Shown here one piece after another: positions 6,551 to 13,749 of a stretch of DNA of 13,801 bases; position 1 is the first letter of the stretch, and every line of letters starts with the position of its first letter. The notes under the pieces were generated by a model that saw nothing but the letters and a program-made list of their open reading frames with translations, searched no databases and was not told the DNA's origin. The position numbers and the translations under genes were made by a program. Location: assembly GCA_021804525.1 (NCBI GenBank), contig JAJZHJ010000009.1, positions 1 through 13,801 of the forward strand, read 5' to 3'. The DNA comes from Bacteroidota bacterium (GTDB taxonomy: Bacteria; Bacteroidota; Bacteroidia; Bacteroidales; Paludibacteraceae).

Positions 6551-6581
6551 CAAAGTTAGTGCCCTAAAAAGCGAAAGCAAA
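6551..6581 (-). promoter_or_regulatory. Promoter of the redox operon
   Basis: On the minus strand TTTG (plus 6578-6581), a 19-nt spacer, then TAACTTTG (plus 6551-6558), matching the Bacteroidota -33/-7 consensus exactly. The -7 box ends 38 nt before the ATG at 6512. Confidence 0.8.
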
Positions 6582-6600
6582 GCGATTAGGCTTTGCTTTC
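6573..6600. repeat. 11-bp perfect inverted repeat over the -33 box
   Basis: GAAAGCAAAGC, loop GATTAG, GCTTTGCTTTC. The left arm (6573-6583) contains the -33 box of the redox-operon promoter. As DNA it has the layout of an operator for a dimeric repressor. As RNA on the minus strand it is a stem followed by CGCTTTTT, so it could instead terminate the M3 peptidase-methyltransferase transcript, which has no other visible terminator. Confidence 0.75.
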
Positions 6601-6836
6601 TACAAGGGAACGATTGAAATAGATCAATGTTTTTGTTGTTGCATTTCTATGGAAGTACAAAGATGAAAAAATAGGAAGGATAGAAATTACGTAATATCAG
6701 CACCATTGTATACTGAATGACAACGCATTAAACTTCATTTATTAAGACACAAACAAGATTTAATTACAAAAATACCAAGTCTCTAAGTATCAAAGGAACA
6801 TTAATTTATTTCAAGTTAACTTATCTCTCAGTCCTG

Positions 6837-7511
6837 TCAAGTATACTCCGATATCTTTTCTGCTTGCAACAAGCGTACATATTTTTTGATGTAGAATTTT
6901 TCGGTGAAATGATCAAACCCTTTTTCTTGCAATAGGGCTTTCCAGTCGCGAGCAATGTAGTCGAAAGCATAAGAACATTCAATTTTACGAAATACAAATC
7001 GGTGCAATACTGGCATGGTATCCATGTCAAATTCTGCAAAGTCGAGCACGGCTAAGATTCCGCCTTTGCGAAGATGACGAGAAGCATTGTCTATAATAAC
7101 CTGTCGCACTTCTTGCGGAAATCCATGAATGACGAAACTGATGAAAACGATGTCAAACGATTGTTTTAAGTCAAATAGCTGATCGATGCGTTGTTGAACA
7201 AAAGTAACGTGAGCATCTTCTTTGAATTTCTGCTTAAAGGCTGCCATCATAATGGGTGATAGATCCAATCCCACGAGTTGACCTTCGTTTTTTAAATAGG
7301 GCAACATCAACGAAGCATTTCGTCCCGTGCCGCATCCTAAATCGAGAATGCTTTGCCCTGGTTGAATGTGTAACGATTTGATGGCGTCTTCGATAAATTG
7401 ATGATAACGTCCGAATGATCCCAAATTCATCAAGCTATCGTAATGTTTCGAGATGAATGGAGTGAGTTCTACGCCCGATTCGGGATAGAGTTTGGTAAAT
7501 TTATTTTGCAT
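6837..7511 (-). CDS. Class I SAM-dependent methyltransferase
   Basis: A 224-aa Rossmann-fold methyltransferase. Motif I is ILDLGCGTGRN (55-65), the acidic SAM-ribose residue is Asp83 in GLDLSPIMM, motif post-II is FDIVFISFVIHGF (119-131), and LRKGGILAVLDFAEFD (147-162) is the usual strand after the SAM pocket. The arrangement is of the UbiE/Methyltransf_11-25 type. The C-terminal portion (from about 165) is the variable substrate part and gives no hint of the substrate. It starts 12 nt after the stop of the M3 peptidase gene and is probably translated from the same mRNA. Such enzymes methylate small molecules, quinones or tRNA, and which applies cannot be told from the sequence. Confidence 0.85.
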   Translation of the reverse strand: MQNKFTKLYPESGVELTPFISKHYDSLMNLGSFGRYHQFIEDAIKSLHIQPGQSILDLGCGTGRNASLMLPYLKNEGQLVGLDLSPIMMAAFKQKFKEDAHVTFVQQRIDQLFDLKQSFDIVFISFVIHGFPQEVRQVIIDNASRHLRKGGILAVLDFAEFDMDTMPVLHRFVFRKIECSYAFDYIARDWKALLQEKGFDHFTEKFYIKKYVRLLQAEKISEYT

Positions 7512-7523
7512 AGATAATTTCTT

Positions 7524-9632
7524 TTACTCTCTTATTCCATTGGCTTTCAGTAAAGCATCAATAGTGGGCTCTTGTCCGCGGAAACGTTTATAAAGAATCA
7601 TGGGAGCTTCTGTTCCTCCTTTTGACAGGATGTTACTGCGAAACGAATCGGCTGTGGCAGGATCAAAAATACCTTGTTTTTTGAATACTGAAAACGCGTC
7701 GGCTTCAAGTACTTCTGCCCATTTATAGCTGTAATAACCTGCCGCGTAACCTCCTGAAAAGATATGACTGAACGAGGTGCTGATACAGGTATTGTCAATG
7801 ACCGGCAAAATGTTTGTTTTTTGAGTGGCTTGTTGTTCAAACGTCATTACATTGCCAGTGAACGGTTGATCGAGCGTATGCCATGCCATGTCGAGAAATC
7901 CGAAATTGAGCTGACGAACACACAGATAACCTATGTTGTAATTTTCAGATGTTTTGAGTCGTGCAATCAATTCGGTGGGAATTTTTTCTCCTGTTTGATA
8001 GTTGACGGCAAACTGATCGAGAAACGCTTTTTCGGTACCATAGTTTTCCATGAATTGTGAAGGTAGTTCTACAAAATCACGATAAACACTGGTGCCTGAC
8101 AAAGAGGCATATTGTGTGTTGGCCAACATTCCGTGCAGCGAGTGTCCGAATTCGTGCAGAAACGTGTGTACTTCGTCATACGTCAACAACGCCGGTTTGG
8201 TGGCAGTAGGTCGCGTGAAATTCATCACCAGACTGATTTGCGGACGGCTGTTTACTTTCCCATCCTTCCATTGTCCTTTAAATTCGGTCATCCATGCACC
8301 GGCGCGTTTGCCTGCCCGCGGATAAAAGTCGGTATAGAGCAACGCTACAAATTTTCCATCTTTATCAAATACTTCAAATGCTTTTACTTCAGGATTATAA
8401 ACGGGAATGTTTTTCGCAGGTTTGAATTGGATGCCATATAGTTTGGTTGCTAGTCCAAACACGCCGTTGATGACCTTGTCAAGCTCAAAGTATGGCCGCA
8501 ACGCATCTTCATTGAACGCATATTTCTCTGCTTTGAGTTTTTCGGAATAATACGACCAATCCCAAGGTTGAATGGTAAACGTAGCTCCAAGTGCATTAGC
8601 ATACGTTTGTACGGCGTTGTACTCATTTTCTGCTTCGGGTTTGTAAGCTGCCAATAGTTCGTTTAGCAACTTATAGACGTTTGCACTGTTTTCCGCCATG
8701 CGATGACGCAGCACATCATCGGCATACGTTTTATATCCTAATAAATTAGCAATTTTAAGACGAAGGTTCACAATGTCGCGTGCTGTTTCGCGGTTGTCGT
8801 TGGCATCGCCATGTGTTCCTTTAGTTGTAAACGCCATGTATAACTTTTTGCGAAGGTCACGATTGTCTAAAAACTTCATTGCCGGCACATAGCTGGGCGC
8901 CGAAAGATCGAGTATCCAACCGGTTTCTCCCTTTTGTTTGGCTTTTTCGGCAGCAGCTTCAAGAAAGTCGGATGAAACTCCTTGCAACTGCGAACGATCG
9001 GTGATTAACAACGAATAGTCATTTACTTCTTTCAAGGCGTTACGTTCAAATTGAAGACTTGCCGCGCTCAATTGTTTGGTAAGTTCGCGGTAGGTTACTT
9101 TGTCAGCTTCGTTCAGATTGGCACCATTGTCGGCAAAATGATCATACGTATTTTGCAACAGTGTCTTTTGTTCAGGTGTCAGAGTAAGACGATCGCGTTG
9201 ATCATACACGGCTTTGATGCGGGCAAAGAGTTTTTCGTTCAGCGAAATGTTGTTGGCGTGTTCTGTCATTAGTGGCGAAAGTTCTTCGGCTATTTTTTCC
9301 ATTTCGTCGTTGGTGTCGGCACTGTGTAGGTTGTAAAACACATGACTGACTCGATCTAAAAGTCGCCCCGAATGTTCGAGCGCTTCGATGCTGTTCTGAA
9401 AAGTAGGTGCTTGCGGATTATTGACAATAGCGGCAATCTCTTTATCTTGCTGCCGCATTCCTTCTTTGAAAGCCGGAAGGTAATGTTCGTTTTTTATTTT
9501 GTCGAACGGAACGGCGCCATGAGGCGTTTTGTAAGGTTCCAAAAAAGGATTTTGAGAGGTTTCTCCCAATGCTGAAAGGTTCATTGTAGCTGTCATAAAC
9601 AAGAAGATGATAGATTTTAAATTCATGGTCAT
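7524..9632 (-). CDS. dcp: M3-family zinc metallopeptidase (peptidyl-dipeptidase-like)
   Basis: 702 aa, the size of bacterial Dcp/oligopeptidase A enzymes. The zinc motif HTFLHEFGHSLHG has His493, Glu494 and His497, and the third ligand is probably Glu522 in RDFVELPSQFMEN, at the expected distance. NPFLEPYKTPHGAVPFDKI near the start is the common N-terminal signature of this group. A signal peptide (NLKSIIFLFMTATMNLSALG) points to the periplasm, where it would trim peptides, removing dipeptides if it is a true Dcp. The frame is open upstream to an ATG at 9746, but the region before 9632 holds a -7 box at 9675-9682, so 9632 (or the ATG at 9626) is the start. It is followed at 12 nt by the methyltransferase gene. 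The symbol dcp is by family; oligopeptidase A specificity is not excluded. Confidence 0.92.
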   Translation of the reverse strand: MTMNLKSIIFLFMTATMNLSALGETSQNPFLEPYKTPHGAVPFDKIKNEHYLPAFKEGMRQQDKEIAAIVNNPQAPTFQNSIEALEHSGRLLDRVSHVFYNLHSADTNDEMEKIAEELSPLMTEHANNISLNEKLFARIKAVYDQRDRLTLTPEQKTLLQNTYDHFADNGANLNEADKVTYRELTKQLSAASLQFERNALKEVNDYSLLITDRSQLQGVSSDFLEAAAEKAKQKGETGWILDLSAPSYVPAMKFLDNRDLRKKLYMAFTTKGTHGDANDNRETARDIVNLRLKIANLLGYKTYADDVLRHRMAENSANVYKLLNELLAAYKPEAENEYNAVQTYANALGATFTIQPWDWSYYSEKLKAEKYAFNEDALRPYFELDKVINGVFGLATKLYGIQFKPAKNIPVYNPEVKAFEVFDKDGKFVALLYTDFYPRAGKRAGAWMTEFKGQWKDGKVNSRPQISLVMNFTRPTATKPALLTYDEVHTFLHEFGHSLHGMLANTQYASLSGTSVYRDFVELPSQFMENYGTEKAFLDQFAVNYQTGEKIPTELIARLKTSENYNIGYLCVRQLNFGFLDMAWHTLDQPFTGNVMTFEQQATQKTNILPVIDNTCISTSFSHIFSGGYAAGYYSYKWAEVLEADAFSVFKKQGIFDPATADSFRSNILSKGGTEAPMILYKRFRGQEPTIDALLKANGIRE

Positions 9633-9674
9633 GGATTGATTAAAGGTAAACGCACTGATTCTTCGATTAAAAAA

Positions 9675-9682
9675 CAAAGTTA
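9675..9682 (-). promoter_or_regulatory. Candidate -7 promoter box for the M3 peptidase operon
   Basis: The minus strand reads TAACTTTG, a full TAnnTTTG match, 42 nt before the ATG at 9632. The nearest TTTG upstream is 22 nt away rather than 19. The 11-mer CACTAACTTTG is identical to that of the redox-operon promoter. Confidence 0.55.
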
Positions 9683-9746
9683 GTGGATTTTGTTTGAAAG
9701 AGGACAAAAAGTTACAAAAGCGGAAGCAGACTGCAATATGAAACAA

Positions 9747-9763
9747 GTCCCGTCTTGCGGGAC
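9747..9763. repeat. GC-rich 6-bp hairpin
   Basis: GTCCCG, loop TCTTG, CGGGAC. It stands out in AT-rich surroundings and has no T tract, so it is not a standard terminator. Role unknown. It may be an intergenic repeat unit. Confidence 0.45.
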
Positions 9764-9832
9764 GAGTTCCATACGTCCTTAAACAAAAAAATTATTATCG
9801 TATGAAATTAGTGAAGTTGCTAATATGGCTGC

Positions 9833-9867
9833 AAAAGTAAAGCCTGCACTCCAAGGCAGGCTTTACT
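9833..9867 (-). terminator. Terminator of the NEW3/ABC operon
   Basis: A 12-bp perfect stem (9836-9847 with 9856-9867) with loop ACTCCAAG. The minus strand continues TTTTG after the stem. It lies 116 nt past the permease stop. The T tract is short, so strength is moderate. Confidence 0.7.
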
Positions 9868-9947
9868 AGTAAACACTTTCCAGACTGAAGGACTTCAAGA
9901 ATTGACAGTTGACAATGAATTTGCAGATTAACGGATTACTATTGCCA

Positions 9948-9985
9948 ATTGCCTTTGAAGTTCCCTATTGCCTCTGAAGTTCCCT
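9948..9985. repeat. Tandem 19-bp repeat, two copies
   Basis: ATTGCCTTTGAAGTTCCCT followed directly by ATTGCCTCTGAAGTTCCCT, 18 of 19 identical. The second copy overlaps the first two bases of the permease stop codon (9984-9986). A partial copy (ATTGCCA) precedes at 9941. Probably slippage or a mobile intergenic repeat. Confidence 0.8.
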
Positions 9986-11039
9986 ACCTCGACCGTATTT
10001 CTTTTTTCATAAAAGAGACGTACGATAAAACAAAGCAGGTTATGGTAGCTGCAACGAGGCCTGTCACCTGAGGCCACACTATCAGCAGACTCTGGCCAAG
10101 TGGTAACGGGCCGGGTATGGTTCCATATACCTGTTCCATGGTCAACGGGCCGAGGCTGCGAACTGTTGGCATCAATAACGTGGTGGTGGCATCACTGAAA
10201 AGTTGGTTGGGCAAAATACGCATCAACGTGAGCCGGAGTTCGTCCAAATGCAACATCTGAAGTGGCGATGCCATTTCCATTTGCGAAGGTGCCAATGCTT
10301 TCATAATCAAGCTGACAATCAACGGATAGAAGACAGTTAGGAACAACCAAATGGCAATGCCCGCCAATGCAGCGGTTGCCGGTTGACGAAACCGGACCGA
10401 AAACAAGATTGAAAGGTTGAGCCAGAAAGCCACATAGAAAATGCTTAGTAGAATAAAGAACACGATACGCCAAAACTCTTCCGCTGTGGGAGGAATGCCA
10501 ATAGTGACCAACCCGAGTCCCATCACCAGAAAACCAAGGGCGAAAAACATTACGCTGATGACGAACAATGCGCCTGTAAACTTGGCGTTAATCAGGTAGT
10601 CGCGATGAATGGGCTGTGCAAGTACCCGACTCAACGTTCCGCGGTTATGTTCCGAATTAATGGCGTCGAATCCAAGACTGATGCCCAACAGAGGCCCGAG
10701 AAAACTGATGAACACAAAGAACGATGGCATGGTGCCGTCGGATACGGTAAACAGTTTCAGGAAAAAGAACGAATTCTGCACATCGCTTGCTTTCATGGCA
10801 TGACCAATGTTAGTCAACGCCGTGTACATCGAACCAATACATGTCAGGGCAATGATGGCAATCAGAATGATGAAACGCCAACTTCGCACATGATCGGATA
10901 TTTCCTTTTGAACAATCACCCAAAACGGATGTTTCACTCCGTTTTCATTTCCGAACCAGTGGGGTACAGCGTGCAAGGTGTTGGCATTGACCCGTGCCGG
11001 CTCAGTAAGAGGCAGTGTTTGCGCCATTTGATTATCCAT
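9984..11039 (-). CDS. ABC-2 type permease (NosY-like)
   Basis: A 351-aa inner-membrane subunit with about six hydrophobic segments (roughly 56-77, 104-124, 155-180, 192-214, 222-247, 318-343). The phrase INSEHNRGTLSRVLAQPIHR after the second segment (127-146) is the cytoplasmic coupling motif of ABC-2 permeases of the NosY kind. The start was placed at the ATG at 11039, not at 11087, because GGAGG lies 8 nt upstream of it and because the ATG overlaps the end of the ATPase gene by 8 nt (ATGGATAA), a classic translational-coupling layout. The partner ATPase is the gene just upstream and a NEW3 membrane protein is third in the set. The substrate is unknown. The N-terminal 50 residues are a soluble cytoplasmic stretch. 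Confidence 0.85.
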   Translation of the reverse strand: MDNQMAQTLPLTEPARVNANTLHAVPHWFGNENGVKHPFWVIVQKEISDHVRSWRFIILIAIIALTCIGSMYTALTNIGHAMKASDVQNSFFFLKLFTVSDGTMPSFFVFISFLGPLLGISLGFDAINSEHNRGTLSRVLAQPIHRDYLINAKFTGALFVISVMFFALGFLVMGLGLVTIGIPPTAEEFWRIVFFILLSIFYVAFWLNLSILFSVRFRQPATAALAGIAIWLFLTVFYPLIVSLIMKALAPSQMEMASPLQMLHLDELRLTLMRILPNQLFSDATTTLLMPTVRSLGPLTMEQVYGTIPGPLPLGQSLLIVWPQVTGLVAATITCFVLSYVSFMKKEIRSR

Positions 11040-12018
11040 GATTTTCGCCTCCTTCAAAATATTGGTAGTAAATTTCATCGAGACCATATTCTTTCTTATT
11101 CAGGTAATTCATCGTTACGCCCGATTCAATAATCGCTCTGGCAATGTCGGCTGTTGCATCGCGTGACGATTCAATCTGAAACACGTCATTGTTTAAAGTG
11201 ATGGTTTTGATTCCTTCAATGGGTTGCAAAACATGTTTCATCCAATCGACGGTGTAGCTGGAAGTTTTCCCGTCGGAAGAGCCGGGAGCACTTTGAGCCA
11301 ATGTAGCTTCAACAACATAAGGATGATCCTTGAATAGTTGTTGTGCCAACGTATGGATATTACCTTCGCCCAATAACCGACCATTGACGAATATACCCAC
11401 ACGGTCGCAAACTTGCTGCACCTGATGCAGGTTGTGTGATGCAAACAACACGGTAAGACCTTCGTCCCTGCTCAGTTCCACAATAAGTTCAAGGAATTCG
11501 CGTACCCCTTTAGGATCGACACCCGACGTAGGTTCATCTAAAATGATCACTTCGGGATTTTTAATCAGTACATCGGCCAAGCCAAGCCGTTGACGCATTC
11601 CGCGCGAGTATTTGCCTGTTTTCTTTTTCAACGCATCGGCCAGGCCAACTTTGATAAGCAATTGTTCGGCTCTCTCTGCAGCTTCTTTTTCGGGAATGCT
11701 GTTGAGACGGGCGGTATAAATTAAGTTTTCAAAGCCGGAACGGTTGTCATAGAATCCTACATCTTCGGGCAGATAGCCAACCCTTCTTTTCACTTCGACC
11801 GGATTGCTTGTAGAATTAATTCCGCAAACTCTCACCGAGCCGAAAGTAGGATCGGTCAATCCTAGCATCATGAGAATGGTAGTTGACTTGCCGGCGCCAT
11901 TCGGCCCGAGCAATCCAAAGATTTCTCCTTTACGAATCGTCAGATTCAGGTGGTCGACGGCTGTAAACGATTCATACATTTTGGTCAAATCGACCAATTC
12001 GATGATAATATCGTTCAC
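11032..12018 (-). CDS. ABC transporter ATP-binding protein
   Basis: A 328-aa ABC-2 type ATPase. Walker A is GPNGAGKST (38-46), the signature is YSRGMRQRL (137-145, in place of LSGGQ), Walker B is VIILDEPTSGVDP (157-169), and the H-loop is ASHN with His195. The Q-loop position reads GYLPED, as in the NosF/CcmA-like group. Residues from about 218 on form the C-terminal extension common to these exporters. It starts with GTG at 12018, preceded by AAGGAGGT with 5 nt spacing, an almost perfect Shine-Dalgarno. The stop of the NEW3 gene is only 3 nt upstream and the permease start overlaps its own stop, so the three are co-translated. It powers the permease; what is moved is not evident. Confidence 0.92.
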   Translation of the reverse strand: MNDIIIELVDLTKMYESFTAVDHLNLTIRKGEIFGLLGPNGAGKSTTILMMLGLTDPTFGSVRVCGINSTSNPVEVKRRVGYLPEDVGFYDNRSGFENLIYTARLNSIPEKEAAERAEQLLIKVGLADALKKKTGKYSRGMRQRLGLADVLIKNPEVIILDEPTSGVDPKGVREFLELIVELSRDEGLTVLFASHNLHQVQQVCDRVGIFVNGRLLGEGNIHTLAQQLFKDHPYVVEATLAQSAPGSSDGKTSSYTVDWMKHVLQPIEGIKTITLNNDVFQIESSRDATADIARAIIESGVTMNYLNKKEYGLDEIYYQYFEGGENHG

Positions 12019-12021
12019 GGG

Positions 12022-13176
12022 TTACCTCCTTCCATATTTACGGAACAGAATATAGACGCTTCCTAATGCGATGATGATGATGAGTACTCCAATCCAACCC
12101 CACAGCATGGAAGTTCCTACTGAAATTCTTAGGGTTAGATCTGAGGATGACTGCGAATTATTGGCGTGAACATCCGTTTGATAATCGCCAGGGATTGCTT
12201 TTTTATCCGCTTTAATGATAGCAAATACCTGAGCAGAAGCTCCAGGAGGAAGATCAGTCACCGTTTTCGGATCGAAGGTGACATCCCAGTTGGCAGGCGT
12301 GGAAGCCGTTAAATTGATGTTTTGTAGTTCAGAAGAACCGGTGTTTTGAACGAGCAGTTGAACACGCTTCGTGCTGCCAGCCGTGATATTAGCGCTTAAT
12401 AAGCCGGTTGGTGTTGTGAGAGTCATGCTGTAGGAGCCGGTAACCACTACATATAATTGCATGGTTGCCGATGTGTTGCTTGTCTGTGCAATCACTGGAA
12501 TGGTATAGGTTCCAGCGGGAATTTGACTCGGTGGAGTGATATCGATCATAATGCTTTGTGTTTTGTTCGGATCGACACTAACAGAGGATACCTGCTTGTA
12601 ATTGGCTTTGAAATCGACTGTCCAACCCGGATCCACTTGAGCAGTCATAGCATATAATTGCGTGTCTGCGGTCATGTTCTGCAAGTTGGCCTGATAGGTA
12701 AAAGTAGTTTTCGCTGTGCCTTCCATGTTAGGCTGATCGGTTGACAATGTTGTTTTATATGTACCCTGTTGTGATACAGTCACCACCAAAGGTAACGAAG
12801 CATGTCCAGGTGCTACTACCCTGAAATGATAACTCCCCTTATTAATCTTTAGAGGTACATTCACTGTCAATATAAAACTTTCTTTCGCTCCTGGAAGAAT
12901 AGAAAGTTGTGAGATATTCCATCCACCCGATTGCAGAGTTGATGTCCAACCCCGTGGCATCCCTTCCACAACCATTTTCAGATTTTGTGTTTTGCTTCCG
13001 TTGTTGATAGCATCCACATTATACGTAATAGATTGCCCGGGCGGAACAGAAATGTTCGTGTAGGGTGTATACAAGGTTACACTGTCGGCTGAAACCGCTG
13101 CAGCGCTTTTCGCAGGCCATAGAAGGCCAATTACTGCAAATAAAAGCAGAGTTACATTTTTTGTACGATTCGACAT
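12022..13176 (-). CDS. Membrane-anchored NEW3-domain protein
   Basis: A 384-aa exported protein of the NEW3 (PF10633)/COG1470 type. It has a signal peptide (about 1-27, LLLFAVIGLLWPAKSAAA), then three consecutive Ig-like beta-sandwich repeats (about 30-136, 139-247, 249-354). A single C-terminal membrane helix (358-378) ends in RKYGRR on the cytoplasmic side. Each repeat carries the same marks: a tryptophan after Gly or Asn (Trp77, Trp185, Trp297), a P-G or P-N turn, and a G-x-Y strand (GSY 114-116, GTY 222-224, GDY 330-332). The large part is therefore periplasmic and held next to the ABC permease, probably as an accessory or ligand-binding subunit (inference). It is the first gene of the operon, with a strong GGAGGG site 6 nt before the ATG and a good promoter. 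Function not established. Confidence 0.82.
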   Translation of the reverse strand: MSNRTKNVTLLLFAVIGLLWPAKSAAAVSADSVTLYTPYTNISVPPGQSITYNVDAINNGSKTQNLKMVVEGMPRGWTSTLQSGGWNISQLSILPGAKESFILTVNVPLKINKGSYHFRVVAPGHASLPLVVTVSQQGTYKTTLSTDQPNMEGTAKTTFTYQANLQNMTADTQLYAMTAQVDPGWTVDFKANYKQVSSVSVDPNKTQSIMIDITPPSQIPAGTYTIPVIAQTSNTSATMQLYVVVTGSYSMTLTTPTGLLSANITAGSTKRVQLLVQNTGSSELQNINLTASTPANWDVTFDPKTVTDLPPGASAQVFAIIKADKKAIPGDYQTDVHANNSQSSSDLTLRISVGTSMLWGWIGVLIIIIALGSVYILFRKYGRR

Positions 13177-13181
13177 AAAAA

Positions 13182-13187
13182 ACCCTC
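13182..13187 (-). promoter_or_regulatory. Strong Shine-Dalgarno of the NEW3 gene
   Basis: The minus strand reads GGAGGG ending about 6 nt before the ATG at 13176. Comparable GGAGG sites precede the ATPase (GTG 12018) and permease (ATG 11039) starts. No other gene in the window has such a site at a usable distance. Confidence 0.8.
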
Positions 13188-13227
13188 CATTTTTTAGATG
13201 ATTAATAAGTAATTATAAGACGGCGGG

Positions 13228-13258
13228 CAAATTTATGAGAAGGTTTGAAATTAACAAT
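13228..13258 (-). promoter_or_regulatory. Promoter of the NEW3/ABC operon
   Basis: On the minus strand ATTG (plus 13255-13258), a 19-nt spacer, then TAAATTTG (plus 13228-13235). This matches the Bacteroidota consensus with the same spacing as the redox-operon promoter. The -7 box ends 51 nt before the ATG at 13176. Confidence 0.7.
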
Positions 13259-13436
13259 ACGGCTTTTTCTGAAGAAATGTTTCATTGCTGTTTTAACAGT
13301 TGAAATAAGTCTCATTTTCACGCGTTTATTGTTCTGTGCAAAAAAACAGAATAGCATTTAAAGATTTATATCGACCAAAATAAAGAGTAATTTGGCAGGA
13401 AACAGATCAGAAAACAAAGAAGTTGGAAAGTGGATG

Positions 13437-13460
13437 GTTAATGATCAATTGTTAATGATC
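13437..13460. repeat. Direct repeat GTTAATGATC
   Basis: Two exact 10-bp copies (13437-13446 and 13451-13460) separated by AATT, in AT-rich non-coding DNA. Similar ATTGTTAA/TTGACAAT wording occurs around 9901-9950 and 13707-13728. Confidence 0.6.
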
Positions 13461-13675
13461 CATGATAAATATGGCAATTTTTCAATCAACGATCCACGAG
13501 ATTGAATGAATTGGAAACTACGAAGCAAAGACCAAACAACTACAATGTGGCGATGGTCTTCTCAAGCATGAGTCCGAAGGGTAATATGTTTAGGATACAA
13601 TCCCACAACGTAGAGAGGATAACAGTACATCTTATTATCCCTCTGTGGAAGAAAGTCACGAAAGATGCCAAAAAC

Positions 13676-13749
13676 TGTAGGAGTTAAGGCTGAATGAATC
13701 GGAAATTATCAATTGCTCATTGTTAACTTCTTCAGCCTTAACTCCTACA
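13676..13749. repeat. 19-bp perfect inverted repeat (possible terminator or small element)
   Basis: Arms 13676-13694 and 13731-13749 are exact reverse complements around a 36-nt spacer. Flanking AAAACTG (13671-13677) and CAGTTTT (13756-13762) extend the symmetry with a bulge. Read on the minus strand the stem is followed by GTTTTT, so it could end a minus-strand transcript from beyond the right edge. The long spacer is unusual for a terminator. Confidence 0.7.

Larger units (their letters stand above)
6513..6836. other. Intergenic region between methyltransferase and redox operon
   Basis: 324 nt. The left third holds the redox-operon promoter (6551-6581) and an overlapping 11-bp inverted repeat (6573-6600). 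The remainder (6601-6836) is AT-rich and shows no gene, RNA or repeat that I can support. Confidence 0.6.
9633..9983. other. Intergenic region between permease and M3 peptidase genes
   Basis: 351 nt holding the M3 peptidase promoter box (9675-9682), a GC-rich 6-bp hairpin (9747-9763), the ABC-operon terminator (9833-9867), a TTGACAGTTGACAATGAATT stretch and a tandem 19-bp repeat that runs into the permease stop codon. No gene is supported. Confidence 0.65.

Noticed and set aside
9633..9746. 38-residue N-terminal extension of the M3 peptidase
   Set aside because: The stretch contains the promoter box at 9675-9682, is unlike the family, and precedes the real signal peptide.
11040..11087. Permease start at 11087
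   Set aside because: It has no ribosome binding site; ATG 11039 has GGAGG and the typical 8-nt overlap with the ATPase stop.
10605..11132. 175-codon plus-strand frame over the permease gene
   Set aside because: It is antisense to a well-supported membrane protein, with no homology or start signal; a shadow frame.
13502..13687. 61-codon plus-strand frame MNELETTKQRPNNYN...
   Set aside because: No recognisable domain, no start signal, and it overlaps three hairpins; more likely non-coding.
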